Of a stretch of DNA of 64,000 nucleotides, positions 11,736 through 23,544 are shown piece after piece. The notes below the pieces were generated by a model. That model was given only the letters and a program-made list of their open reading frames with translations, made no database searches and had not been told where the DNA came from. The stretch lies in NCBI GenBank assembly GCA_947685225.1, contig CANTUV010000072.1, forward strand, positions 2,480,001 to 2,544,000. Direction: 5' to 3'. This DNA comes from Garcia nutans (taxonomy: Eukaryota > Streptophyta > Magnoliopsida > Malpighiales > Euphorbiaceae). A program made the translations under genes and the position numbers. Positions within the stretch are counted from its first letter, which is position 1. Each line of letters begins with the position of its first letter.

Positions 11736-14105
11736 TGTCACACCCCTATGCCCCGTATACACACACTACATACCACCACAATCGTAATACACGTATACTG
11801 AATATAGGAATGCCACAGTTTACTAAACAAACAAATCATTCCTTTATACAATAATATGAGCAAACTTAAACATTTAAGTTATATCATAAAACACAATAGA
11901 TAAAAAGTTCATTCAATACGCAGCGGAAAATGTAGCGGTATTTACAAATACATAAACATCAAAAATCAAATTTTACAAAACATAAAGTTTATACATGTTT
12001 GGCAATTCATCTCTGATCTTTAAGTCCACAATCAACACTTCAGAGTCTAGACTCAACTTGGACTAGCTAAACTCTCTGGTTCTACCCTGTCGCCTGTGTG
12101 ATGAACCACAATCGCGCTAAGCCAACAGCTTAGTGGTACAAACCACAATAACAATATGCTTCAATGCAATGCCAATGTCACACATTTCAACAATAAAGAC
12201 AATATTCATAAATGACATATTAATATTTTCCATTAAACTACATTTCATTATCTTATTCAATTGTTTCACCATTTATGATTTACATTGAAACAAAGACAAG
12301 CATGGGCCCAAAAGACACTAATATGCCATTCAACTTTCAGAGTGAATGTTTTGATTCAATTATCACATTTATCATTATCCCAACTAGGCTTCAAGGATTA
12401 GGCCCAATCAAGCTTCAAGGGGAGCAAAGCATGCTAAGCATCAACCCAACTTGACTTCAAGGACCAAACCCAACCTAGCGTCAAGGGTTGTAACATCTCA
12501 ACTAGGCTTCAAGGACTAGACCTAACCAAGCTTCAAGCGGAGTTAAGCATGCTAAACTTCAACCCAACTTGGCTTCAAAGATCAAATCCAACCTAGCTTC
12601 AAGAGATTGTTACTATTAGGCATGCCACCAACAACAAAACTCTGAAAATGGAATAACATATTGGACACTCAATTCATTCATTATTTCATTATCAATTTCA
12701 TTCTCATTTTCTCATCATCATCTAGGAAAACATGCCCCACTTATTTCATTTGAATCATTATAGCCAACCACAATGGCTTCACATATTATCATATCTCAAT
12801 TCACATTAAAGCAATTCATCATTAAAGTATACATAACCAATTGCATTGAACATACATTTTGAATGATCATCATATCTTTCACATTATACAAATCATAACA
12901 TTAATCAAATGTATTAAAAATATAATAAATTACTTAACACATTTACAATCAAATGTATTAAGTCTCAAAATCATGTAAATGTATGCAACCATGTAAGTTT
13001 GTACTTACCTCAAGAACAACTCACACCGATCTATACACTTCCTCTTTGAAAAATTCTTCACTACTAGGATTAGGGCAACTCAACCTTTTCACAACCTAAT
13101 TCAAAAGGAATAATACACACTTATTTACAAATACACATGAATTCCAATACAATTATTCACCTATTAGTCTCATACTAAGCCCGTAGATCATAAATTACAA
13201 ACCAAAACCACTATCTAGGTCCCCACGGTCATGGCCTCACAACCCCCACGGTCGTGGGATAGCAAACGAATCTGCCCACTTTGCTTAAAACCCCCCACGA
13301 TCGTGGCCTTCAATGACCACGGTCGTGGCATTCAAGGGCCATGGTCGTGGCATCCATAATGCTTCTGTTTCGGATCACACTCATGTATTCTATGCTTTTA
13401 ACTTTATTAAACACAAACATCTTAAAGATCTACAATAATAATTGATCAAACTCAATATTTACATCAATCACCAATTCACAACCATAACATAAACACATCT
13501 CTTACTCTTCCATTCAACTCCAAAATCACAATCAATTAAACCCAACACTCTCAAACACACCACAATCAAACATACTCATACTATCAACAATCAACCATCA
13601 AGCTCAAATACAACTTAAAATAAAACAAGGGAATCAAGTGGAAGCTTACCAAAAATGATGAAACTTCTTAGATTTCCAACTTAATCACTTGAAACATCCT
13701 TCAATCTTGAGCTTGGAAAAATGAAAAACACTCTTTCTCTCTTGCTTTGGAAGGAGCCGGCCAAGAAGGAAAAGAAAGAAGAAAAAGAAGATGAACAAGA
13801 GATAAAGTCAAACACTTCACCTCTTTAATCCTCCACCTAGCAATTTAATAATATAATATTCATAAAATCCTCTTCCACTAACTTAATTTCCTTTTAATTA
13901 ATTTAATTAATAATAAAAATAAATAATCTTCTTTTGACTTCCATTAGTTTGACTTATATATGTTATATATATCACTATATATATAACATATACACTCTTC
14001 CCTTACCTCCTTCTCTTTCCAATTAAACATATACACTTATAACATTTAATTCAAATATAACAATAAATATTCCAAAACTTTTAAGGTATACTTTGGGATA
14101 TTACA
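11736..14105 (-). repeat. 5' LTR of element B (complete, 2370 bp)
   Basis: Runs from TGTCACACCCC to GGGATATTACA. It shares the scaffold of the element A LTR (hairpin near 12096-12133 with one arm mutated to GTGTGAT, GGGCCCA near 12304, CTTCAAGG cassette 12375-12612, GCCGGCC near 13755, TATATATAACATATA near 13980). The overall sequence is clearly divergent and the palindrome cassette is different. The second LTR is outside the window. Confidence 0.9.
13220..13355. repeat. CCACGGTCGTGG palindrome cluster in the element B LTR
   Basis: Five imperfect copies of a CCACGGTCGTGG unit; one is a perfect 12-bp palindrome, CCACGATCGTGG, at 13295-13306. It occupies roughly the place taken by GGCCGTGTC palindromes in elements A and G. 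Confidence 0.8.
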
Positions 14106-14132
14106 TAGGAAGATAGTGAGGACAAGCTTTAG

Positions 14133-15098
14133 ATGGCCTTAATTTTAGGTGAAGAAGTTGAAATTTCTGATGCAGAAATTAAAGAATACAAGTCCATGTT
14201 GGATGATAAGAGTAATGAGAAGGGACTTGAGATTGAGGAAGAGGTGATTCAACCAAAAGTGGTTGAACTTGAAGAACTCCCAAAGCATTTAAAGTATGTT
14301 TATCTTGGGGAGAACAACTCACAATCAGTGATAATTTTGTGACCCTCAATGGTGAAGAAGAAGAGAAACCTGTGAGATTACTAAGGAAACTTAAGAAAAC
14401 CATTGGTTAGGGATTGAGTAATATTAAGGGAATTAGTCCTTCCATGTGTATGCATAAAATAATTTTAGAGGAAGCAGCTAAACCAGTGAGGGAAGCTCAG
14501 AGAAGACTCAATCCAAATATGGGTGAGGTAGTCAATAAGGAGGTTCTCAAACTACTGGATGAAAGGGTAATTTATCCCATTGCCAATAGTGAATGGGTTA
14601 GCCCTGTGCATTTGGTACTTAAGAATGTAGCTTTAACCGTGATCCAAAATGAGAAAGGAGAGTTGGTACCTACATGAACTTTAACAAGGCAGTGAATGTG
14701 CAGACTATAGAAAATTAAATATTGTCACTATGAAGAATCACTTTCCTTTACCATTTATTGATCAAATGCATGATAGATTATCTGGACATGTTTTTTACTA
14801 TTTTCTTGATGGTCTTTCAGGTTACTACCAAGTCCCTATAGCACTAGAGGTTCAACCCAAGATGACTTTTACTTGTCCGCTTGAAGCATTTGCTTTTCAA
14901 AGGATGTTGTTTGGACTATGCAATGCACTGATCACTTTTCAAAGATGCATGTTGTCTCTCTTTTATGATATGCTTGATAAATTCATAGAGGTATTCATGG
15001 ATGATTTTACTATTTTTGGCACTTCCTTTGATGATTGTTTGGATAAATTGACTCTTCTACTTGAAAGGTGCATTGAATGTAATTTAACCTTGAGCTAG
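14133..15098 (+). pseudogene. Element C Athila-type reverse transcriptase (broken)
   Basis: Open pieces at 14133-14342, 14414-14677 and 14730-15098 in changing frames. Motifs: ELPKHLKYVYLGE, IKGISPSMCMHKI, EAQRRLNPNMGEVV, HFPLPFIDQMHDRLSGH, FLDGLSGYYQV, FGLCNALITFQRCM and the catalytic FMDDFTIFG (from about 14991). This set, notably FPLPFIDQM and FMDDF, marks the Athila clade and differs from the FIDD chromoviruses elsewhere in the window. The upstream segment normally joins protease to RT. Breaks are near 14343-14410 and 14678-14729. Confidence 0.88.
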
Positions 15099-15113
15099 GA
15101 AAAGAGTCATTTT

Positions 15114-15748
15114 ATGGTAGGTCATGGTATAGTTTTGGGGTATGTTGTATCTAGAAAGGGCATTGAGGTCGATAAAGCCAAAATTAGCTTGATTACTAAC
15201 TTGCCACCTCCCATAACTGTTAAAGGGATCAAAAGTTTTTTGGGACATGCTGGATTCTATAGACAGTTCATAAAGGACTTTTCAAAAATTTCAAGTCCTT
15301 TTATGTCATTTGCTTGGAAAAGAAGTTCCATTCATCTATGATAATAATTGGTTAGAGGCTTTTAACGTCTTGAAAGAAAAATTAACTTTTGCCCCTATGA
15401 TTGTTGCTCTTGATTGGGACTTGCCTTTTGAGACTATGTGTGATGCTTCAAACTATGCTATAGGAGCTGTACTAGGACAAAGGATAAATAAACTCTTGTG
15501 TGTGTTTTACTATACTAGGTTATCATTGAATGATGTATGGATAAATTATACAACCACTGAGTGTGAAATGTTAGTTGTGGTTTTTGCACTTGATAAACTT
15601 AGGTCTTATTTGATAGACTCAAAAGTCATTATATTTTCCGATCATACGGCCTTGAAATACACGTTGACTAAACCACAAGCTAAACCTAGGCTCATTAGGT
15701 GTGTTCTTATGCTGCAAGAGTTTGATGTAGAAATCAAAGATAGGAAAG
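15114..15748 (+). pseudogene. Element C Athila-type RT connection and RNase H (left part)
   Basis: Connection motif IKSFLGHAGFYRQFIKDFSKIS (15114-15341), then RNase H in an overlapping frame with CDASNYAIGAVLGQ, TTECEMLVVVFALDKLRSYL and FSDHTALKYTL. The protein is cut at 15748 inside ...EIKDRKG by element D. The missing continuation, a SENVLVDHLSRL-type motif, is found directly after D at 27404, and the GAAAG duplication shows the join. Confidence 0.88.
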
Positions 15749-18191
15749 TGTGAACGGAGAATTTTTGCCCCACTCCCGATGGAATGGTTCTTGCGACTTC
15801 AACATTGTTTAGGCTCGGGGCCTTAGAGAACATGGGCCTAAGCCCAGAGAAAATGGAGTCACCACCCTATGGACTGCGAAAAAGAAAGGGGTGGATGACT
15901 CAATTCCTAAGGAATCCCCAACCCCCTAATGGGTTCAGAAAGTTGGGTACGTGTGGGGAAGGTGAGAAATGGCCCAGCACCCCCCACAATGCCCGGTTCA
16001 TTAGAACCAGCCTCCTTTTCAGGTCTTAATATTATAAAATTCTTAAATATAATGATATTATCCATACTACATACAATAATTAAAGTAAAGCATCATTATA
16101 TTAAAATCAAAGCAATGTCCAAACAAAGTAAATAAATGAACACCTATTCGAGGATGGAAATATGTCCTTACATCGTCTATGTCTAAAACTAAATAGGACA
16201 CCCACCGAAAGGTGGAAACATGTCCTTTACATTGGTCCAAAATATAAAAGTGGTTTAAATTACATAAAATTTAACTAATGAGGTACCCACAAAGTGGAAA
16301 CATAACTCTTACAAATTTTTGAAATAAAAAATAAATAATTAAAAGTAAATATCCATTCATGATAAACAAATCCAAATATAAAAATTAAATAAATCAATCA
16401 TCAAAACATATAATAAAGATTCATTTAATTTAAATAAAACAGTAAGTATATAACTTTAAGGTTCATATATCAATTAGGATTTCTTGGGTTTTGGAAATAT
16501 TATTAATATTATTTAGGCTACTGTAAGAATTTTTAGAAAAATGGAATGGATTTGGTTTTTATAAATTTAAGAAAGTAGTAAGGTTTTTGGGTAATCAAAT
16601 TAGGGTTTAAGGCTAACATCATGAAATTAGGATTTTGGAACCTTAAGATATTAGGGCTTAGGGCTCACGGTTAAGATATTAGGGTTTAAGGCTCATGGTT
16701 AAGATATTAGGGTTTTATGGTTTGAAACCTTGATTTTGCATATTATGATTTAGGATTTGATGCTTTACCGTGATCAAAGTTAAGTATGGTTTTAATAATG
16801 ACTATAATAAATACTTAAGTATTTTTAGATGAAACAAACATAGAAAGTCTTTAATGGAGTTATTGAAAGATTAAAATATCCCAGTGAATAAAATTATAAA
16901 AAGCTACTGTGAAGATTTGAAAACAAAATTAGTATTTATGGCTTGAATAAATTAGGGCTTAGGTTTGTATTTTGAATAAAGCTACTGTATTTTGAATAAT
17001 CATAACAAAGGAAGTTAAACATAAAGACTTATAATACACAAATAAATATTGACTCGAGCTCATGCGGTGGTTCCGCTAGCCGGTTAGTGGGCAGAGGTCA
17101 AGGGGGCAGATTTTGGTGCTGAAAATTACAATTTTAGGATTTAAGATTTAGAAAATAGGATTTTGAGATTTTAAGGAACTTATGTTATTTTTAAAAGAAT
17201 AATGCTACTGTGTGATTTTGGAAAGAAGAATTAGTTAGGTTTGAAGCTTTTGATACTTGAAAAAATAAGGCTCCTGGATGTTTGAATTAGAGATTAGGTT
17301 TGAAATAAGTTAGGATTTTAAGAAAACAGATTATTATTTTGTGGTTTTAGAAAAGTGTAATTAGAGTTTTAGATTTCAAAAATTAGTTTTAAGGGTATTA
17401 AGGTTTTTAGGGTTTTTTTTATAGAGTTTAGATGGTAAACAGAATAATTGATCAAATAACAAAAATGTATTTGTGCAAACAATTGATTAAATTGTATGAT
17501 GAAGCTACTGTGAACATAAATAAGTTAATAGAAAATCAAAACTCCATTGTTTGTTCCACCAAAACTTGAATTCTGGTTGAACAATAGCAAAGGCAATGTT
17601 GCTACCTTTGATGGATTAATGATTGATGAATGTTTACTAATTTCTTTTTGCCGTCTCTTGCTCCTAGGGTTTTCTGTCTCCTTTTTCCTCCCAAAGTCTC
17701 GATCCCTCCATTCTATGTTTTAATGTGGTATTTATAGAAAAAATAAAAAACCTACTTCTAATTATCTAAGTAAATTAAAACCATTTAGGAAAAGAAATCA
17801 AAACTAAATAGAATTAGGTTTCGGAAAAAACTGCGCTGGAAAATTGTGCTGGAAAAAAAACTGCTGCGGACTGAAAATTACGAGCGAGGGGTGGGCCAGC
17901 CAATTCACTGTAGGAAATTCCTACGGCGAATTGGCTTGTGCCCAATTTGCCGCAGGAAATTCCTGCGGCGAATTGGCCCAAGCCAATTGGCCTTTGGCGA
18001 CGAAAATTTTTCGTCGTCGATTTTTATTTATTTATCTTTTTCTTTACTGTTACCTTTTTATTTTTATTAAAAATAAATTGTATTATTAATGAATAGTAAA
18101 ATAAATATTATTTAATTAAAATACCACAAAAATTATTTTGGACTATATAAAAAATATTGGACCAGACTGGGTCAAAAATTAAGGGTCTATA
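15749..18191 (-). repeat. 3' LTR of element D (2443 bp)
   Basis: Begins TGTGAACGGAG and ends GGGTCTATA (the other copy ends GGGTCTACA). The copies are clearly similar but more diverged than the A, G or H pairs. This copy lacks about 70 bp present in the other near 26240-26310, and lacks the 25257-25432 insertion. The internal part is rich in 'attagggttt' text. Confidence 0.88.
17898..17976. repeat. Two long palindromes in the element D LTR
   Basis: The second, 17942-17976, has a 17-bp arm pair around one central base: CCAATTTGCCGCAGGAA against its complement with a single T-G mismatch. The first, 17898-17936, is a similar imperfect palindrome. The right LTR copy near 27105-27175 has a decayed version. 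Confidence 0.8.
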
Positions 18192-18212
18192 GTTTGTCCC
18201 CTGCTTGAGCTA
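18192..18212 (-). other. Polypurine tract of element D
   Basis: The element strand reads GCTCAAGCAGGGGACAAACT just before the LTR start. Element E has the matching AAGCAGAGGACAAAC at the same place. Confidence 0.6.
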
Positions 18213-18302
18213 TCTGAGACTACGACAAAAGAGAGCGAAAACCAATGTGATTTTTGACTAATTTTAGATGAGGATGGATATTTGGATTTGATTTGGACCC
18301 AT

Positions 18303-19160
18303 GATTGAACTTGATTTGGGTACTTGGACCCGAAGCTGAATTTAATTTGGGTACTTGGACCCGAGATTGGGTACTTAGACCAAAGATTGAATTTGATTTG
18401 GGTACTTGGACCCGAGATTGGGTGCTTGGACCCGAGATTGGGCACTTGGACCCGAGATTGTATTTGATTTACATACTTGGACCCGAGATTGGGTACTTGG
18501 ACCCAAAACTAAATTTGATTTGGGTACTTAGATCCGAGATTGGGTGCTTGGACCTGAGATTGGGTACTTGGACCCGAGATTGAATTTGATTTGGGTACTT
18601 GAACTCGAGATTGGGTACTTGGACCCAAGATTGAGTACTTGGACCCGTGATTAAATCTGATTTGAGTACTTGGACCCGAAGTTGGATTTGATTTGGGTAC
18701 TTGGACCTAAGATTGGGTACTTAGATCTGAGATTGAATTTGATTTGGGTACTTGGACCCGAGATTGGGTGCTTGGACCCAAGATTGAATTTGATTTGGGT
18801 ATTTGGACCCGAGATTGGGTGCTTGGACCCAAAATTGAATTTGATTTGGGTACTTGGACCTAAGATTGAATTGGGTACTTGGACCCGAGATTAAATTTGA
18901 TTTGGGTACTTGGACTCTAGATTGTGTACTTAGACCCAAAACTGAATTGGATTTGGGTACTTGGACCTGAGATTGGGTACTTGGACCTGAGATTGAATCT
19001 AATTTAGGTACTTGGACTCGAGATTGAATTAGGTACTTGGACCCGAGACTGGGGACTTAGACCCAAAACTGAATTGGATTTGGGTACTTGAACCCGTGTC
19101 TGAGTACTTAGACCCGAGATTGAACTTGATTTGGGTACTTGGACACGAGACTGAATTAAA
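18303..19160. repeat. Tandem array 1 in element D (GGGTACTTGGACCCGAGATT units)
   Basis: More than twenty degenerate copies of a 20-bp unit, GGGTACTTGGACCCGAGATT, with about half extended to 31 bp by GAATTTGATTT. The 20/31-bp mixture forms irregular higher-order patterns. It lies in the 3' untranslated part of the element, a few hundred bases from the 3' LTR. The open frames across it reflect the repeat and are not genes. Confidence 0.92.
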
Positions 19161-19207
19161 TTTAACTGACCTTTTATCAGTTGAGAATTCTGTTTGTTCC
19201 ATTCTTT

Positions 19208-19745
19208 AATGGATTATGGGTCTTCATCCTCAAAATGAATCTTCATCCTTGGACCTTGGATCTTCATCCTTGGCATTGGATCTTCACCTTTGAAAATGGA
19301 TCTTCATCCTTGGAGATCGGGTCTTCAACCTTGTAAATGGATCTTCATCCTTGGAGATTGGGTCTTCACCCTTGAAAACGGATCTTTATACTTTGGACGT
19401 CGGGTCTTCACCCTTGAAATTGGATCTTCATCTTTGGAATCAGGTCTTCACCTTTGAAAATGGATCTTCATCCTTTGGACTTCGGGTCTTCACCCTTGAA
19501 AATGGATCTTCATCCTTGGAAATCAGGTCTTCACCCTTTCAAATTGGATCTTCATCCTTTGGACGTTGGGTCTTCACCCTTTGAAATTGGATCTTCATCC
19601 TTTGGACGTCAGGTCTTCACCCTTTAAAATTGGATCTTCATCCTTGGAATGAGGTCTTCACCTTTGAAAATGGATCTTCATCCTTGGAAATCAGGTCTTC
19701 ACCCTTTGAAATTGGATCTTCATCCTTGGAATCATGTCTTCACGT
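19208..19745. repeat. Tandem array 2 in element D (GGATCTTCATCCTTGGA units)
   Basis: About a dozen imperfect copies of a roughly 40-46 bp unit built from GGATCTTCATCCTTGGA and GGGTCTTCACCCTTTGAAAA. The sequence is unrelated to array 1. The same two arrays in the same order occur in element E, so they belong to the family. Confidence 0.92.
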
Positions 19746-22142
19746 TTGACTTCATTTCTTTTAGCTGGACTGATCTTTTGTCTTTTGTGTCTTCATTCTT
19801 TTGATAGTTTTTAATGTTCCATTCTTTTGCAATTTTTTAAAAATTCTGCTATTTTTAGTTGGCCCCTTATATCTTCTCCTTGCCCCCAATGATTTTTCTC
19901 ATGTAGGCTCTGATTGATGTTTGTCTTGTCTATCTCTTCACACAAGCATGTATTTCTTCTTTTGCAAAATGACTGGAGCTTCCTCACTCAATGGGCTTTT
20001 CATGCCCCCCTTGATTCAATATCTTCTTTTGATTCTTTACTTCGCAGGGTGTTTGCTATTCACTTTGACAAAGAATAGACAATACAAGACAAGAAAGTGC
20101 GATGTGATATGCTCATGTATTCATGATATGCATGAATAATACTTACAATGGTTCCATCGACCCACAGTCCAAGGTGATCAACATAAGTGTTCTCATTGAC
20201 TCCTTCCAAATGCCCATTCTAGTCTTTCTTTGGAATGACAGGATGCTTCACATTTATGGCTTTTATCTTCGAGATATTGAAAACATGAATAATGGAGGCC
20301 CCAAGCAACAGAGATACATCCATTTCATACTAGGATTCAGCACGCCAGTTGGTAACTTTTCACATCCTTACCAATAACTATTTACTTTGCCCCATGTGTC
20401 CTTTGAGGCTCGATAGTTCAACATACTCCCCTCAACTTGAAGGCTTTGTGTGACAAAAATATTTTTTTTTTGAATTTTTATTTTGAAATGAAATCTTGGC
20501 TTTGCCAAATCAATGTCAATGTACCTCAGAACTTGATTTTCCAAATTAACATATCTATAACATGACAACCCTAGTTACCGTACTAAACTGTAATCATTTT
20601 TATTTAAGTAAGAATTGTTGCACTTTAGATAGGCACATACACATTACTTAGTCAAAGGTCTCATTGAGTTTGAATATGGTCTATCTCATATGCATGCTTA
20701 TCCAAACTATCTCCACTAATAGACTCTACCTACCAAGAGAGATCAATAAGCCTTTGATAGGCTTGAAATGGGGTCTATAAGGGACATGGGTCAAATGAAG
20801 GCCATTTGTAAGTTGGAGCCGGTGTGACATAAAGGACAAACCTTCACACTACAAACTGCTTGTTTGAACTTTAGAGAGTTGAGAGCATGAAAAAATAGAG
20901 CTTTGAACATTCTCCCATCTTCTTGGCGTTAATCTAGATCTTGATTAGGATAGTCTTCATTTTTTTTCTTCTTTTCCCTTTTCTTTCTCTTTATTTTTCT
21001 TACTCTTCCGTTTCTTTGAGCATTTTATCATTTTGTCCTTCTTCTCTGTAGGATTGTTAAGTATAGGACTTTCAAAAGCTGGGTGACCTTTCTCCTTTTT
21101 CTCCGATTTTGATTGAATCTTTGGTTAGTTTGGACCAATTTAAGTCAAACTGTTCTTATAAACTAAATGGAAACCTCTTCTTGTCTTAGGTAAAAAAGAA
21201 CTCAATTGGATTTCTGAACCGCCTTTTCAGGTTTTATCTTTCTTTTTTTTCTTTTTTTCCTTTTTTTTCTTTTGTCCTTTTTTCTTTTCTTATTTTTTCT
21301 TTCTTTTTTCTTTTCTTCTTCTTTTCTTTTCTTTTTCTTCTTTTCTTCTTCTTCTTCTTTTCTTTTCTTTTTTAGTTCTAGCTCTAAAAGAGTTGTCTTA
21401 TTTGTACCAACTTGGATTTCCAATAATGGATAAGTGGAGTGACATAAATCTTTTTTAACAGGGATAAATCATTTGTTACGCTGATGTCATCTTGATAGAT
21501 TGGAGATATTAGGAGAACTTCAACTACCCTTATGATCTTGATATGATCAACTATCCTTACAGTTTTGGCTATGCATTCCATTCTTTGATCTTCTTGCCTC
21601 TTCAACTTAGTGATCATAAGACTTGTCAAAAGTATCACAACAGCTCAGGGTAGGTTGTTGGGTTTGTAAGCCAATGAAAAGAAAGCTAAAATTTTATGAA
21701 GGCTCAAAGGGACAACTAGGGATTGATATTAAATTGGGTGGATACTAGTTGTTGGCTAACCAAATAATGCCAAGATCATCTCTCCCTTAAATAAGCAGAG
21801 TTCAATTTCACTTCAAAAAATTTTCAAAGCATGTTCTAAGACTGACTAGGACCTACACAATGGTAATTATGCAGGAGCCTTCTCTAAGTAAGCATACACA
21901 ACTCAATGCTATAGAGCAATTCCCTCACCTAGTAAAGTCACTCGAATCGTGATGCATAAATACGTTAATTTATAAATATCAAGCTAGATTGCTCATTGGT
22001 TGAGCACCAAAACGAACAAAGACCAATAAAAAATTTGATGAAAGTAATTTGTTCAAACAACTTTAAATTTGAAAACACGATTGTTCCATAAACACCAAAT
22101 AAAGAAAATAAAACAAGAAAAACAAGCCAAGGGAAGTTCATT
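19746..22142 (-). other. Non-coding 3' region of element D
   Basis: No convincing gene. The stretch is collinear with 58950-61200 of element E, including 'actccttccaaatgcc' text near 20200 and 'aggcacatacacattactt' near 20630. The segment 20120-20570 keeps a partly shared pattern with 59440-59740 that could be a decayed reading frame, but frames do not hold in either copy. A low-complexity pyrimidine tract lies at 21236-21378. Confidence 0.6.
21236..21378. repeat. Pyrimidine-rich low-complexity tract
   Basis: Runs of TTTTCTTCTTTT and similar. On the other strand it appears to encode a Lys/Glu-only peptide, which I regard as spurious. A counterpart lies in element E near 60320-60430. Confidence 0.9.
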
Positions 22143-23544
22143 GAGTTAAGCTTCTTCTCCTTTCACATCTTTAATATTCTCATCTTGAAAAAGGGATAAG
22201 ATAAAATCTTCCTCAAATCCTTTTCCTACCATGAAGGTTGCCGGTGGAGGTACTCTTCCAAACTTAGGCAAAGGATTTTTCTTGGTATTGGGCTTATCCG
22301 GCTCAGGTAGCTTGCCACTATCTATTATATCTTGGATCTCATGCTTCAATCAGGTACATTTATCAGTCTCATGTCCTTGAGTCTGATGAAATTAACAAAA
22401 AGCCTTAGTATCAAATTTTGGGGGTAAAGGATTCGGCAAAGGTCTAGGGGCCAATGGCTATAATAGTCCCTTCTTTTGTAGCTTGTTGAAGACCCAAGAC
22501 AAAGGCTTCCCCAGATTTGAAAACTGCCTTCTATTTGCTTGACCAATTGTATTAACATCAACTTCTTTTTGCGTGCTTTGGTTACCAGACTGATAGTTTC
22601 CTTTCTCATTCCTTCTTATTAAAAAATGGTTCTTCTCTCTTTCCCATTCTTTAATTTGCAGACCAGCTTGGAGAAGATCTTTGAAATCATGGATGAGTGT
22701 ATGAGACATCTTTTCATGAAGACTAGGCAACACCCCTCTCACAATCATCCTTATTTGATCATATTCATCGGGTCTCTTCTTGAGCAAAGCAGCCTTGTTC
22801 CTCCATCTCTTCACATAGTCCACAAAATTCTCATTTGGCCTTTGTCTAATGGACTCCACTTCCATTAAGGTAACTTTCATCTTGACATTGTATCCATATT
22901 GTTGGATGAAGGCCTTGTATAGCTGATCCCAATTCTTTTATGTTCCATCATCTAAGGTATTGAACCAATTTTGGATAATAGGGTCCAATGAGAGCATGAA
23001 GCACCTTAGAGTTTGAACCTTAGTAGCTCGGGCAGACTGCATAGCAGTGATGTACTGCTTCACATGGAGATGAGGATTTCCAGTACCATTATACCTAGTG
23101 AAGGAAGGCATCTTGAACTTATAAGGGACCTCCTCATCTTGTTTAAATAGTTTATCGATCTCGGACACCTCTTCAGCTTTCAGTTTCTTCTCAAATTTCT
23201 TTTCTATGTCAGTAATCATCTTCTCAACATCAGAATTTTCAGTCTTTTCAATAGTTGTCTTGTCAACAACCTTTGGTTCCTTCTTTTTATCTTGAGGATG
23301 TTGGAAGTATTTAGCCCAATCATCATCATCATCAACAACTATCTTGTCATCATCAAAAGCCACTTCACCAACCTTAGCCTTCCCTTTGTCCTTTGGCTTC
23401 TTGGTGCTAGCAGATGCTTCAACATTGTTCCTTAAAATTGCAGCCAATTAGTTCATCATGGTCTCAGCTAGGGCCTCTTTTATTTCTTCTATCTTGGCAT
23501 TAAGGGCATCATCCACCATTCTTTGAATTTTTTTGGGCTCCATT
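22143..23544 (-). pseudogene. Element D gag, Tat/Ogre type (broken)
   Basis: Starts at ATG 23544 (MEPKKIQRMVDDALNAK). An in-frame stop follows near 23450. A Lys/Asp-rich linker (DKGKAKVGEVAFDDDK) leads to the capsid core: FKMPSFTRYNGTGNPHLHVKQY, LDPIIQNWFNTLDD, a stop near 22937, then VTLMEVESIRQRPNENF and YVKRWRNKAALLKKRPDEYDQ. The C-terminal part has the LKHEIQDIIDSGKLPEPDKP motif near 22345-22280. The order matches gag of Tat/Ogre retrotransposons. At least three stops interrupt it. No protease or polymerase follows. Confidence 0.85.

Larger units (their letters stand above)
8858..14105 (-). mobile_element. Element B: chromovirus interrupted by element A
   Basis: Minus-strand element with 5' LTR 11736-14105, primer site 11716-11728 and gag-protease-RT running down to 8858, where the homology stops abruptly at the element A LTR terminus. 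The break falls between RT and RNase H, at the spot matching 3531 in element A. The remainder (RNase H, integrase, 3' LTR) should therefore lie left of the window beyond element A. At 14105/14106 the B LTR abuts the Athila-like element C, so B itself is an insertion. Confidence 0.9.
14106..15748 (+). mobile_element. Element C, left part: Athila-like gypsy relic
   Basis: Plus-strand polyprotein remains that resume at 27399. The left end abuts the element B LTR and the right end is cut by element D. Between the pre-RT motif HLKYVYLGE and RNase H the text is collinear with Athila-type polyproteins. The relic is riddled with stops and frameshifts, as expected for the oldest layer. No LTR of this element is visible in the window. 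Confidence 0.85.

Noticed and set aside
18305..18939. Open frames with repeating LDPRLNLIWVLGPEIG-like peptides
   Set aside because: A direct product of the 20/31-bp tandem array; frames exist on both strands and carry no conserved start or domain.
18303..19745. CRISPR-like regular repeats
   Set aside because: Units are contiguous without unique spacers, irregular in length and in a plant retrotransposon.
21202..21423. Lys/Glu-rich peptide on the minus strand
   Set aside because: Translation of a pyrimidine/purine low-complexity tract; the same happens in element E near 60177-60446.
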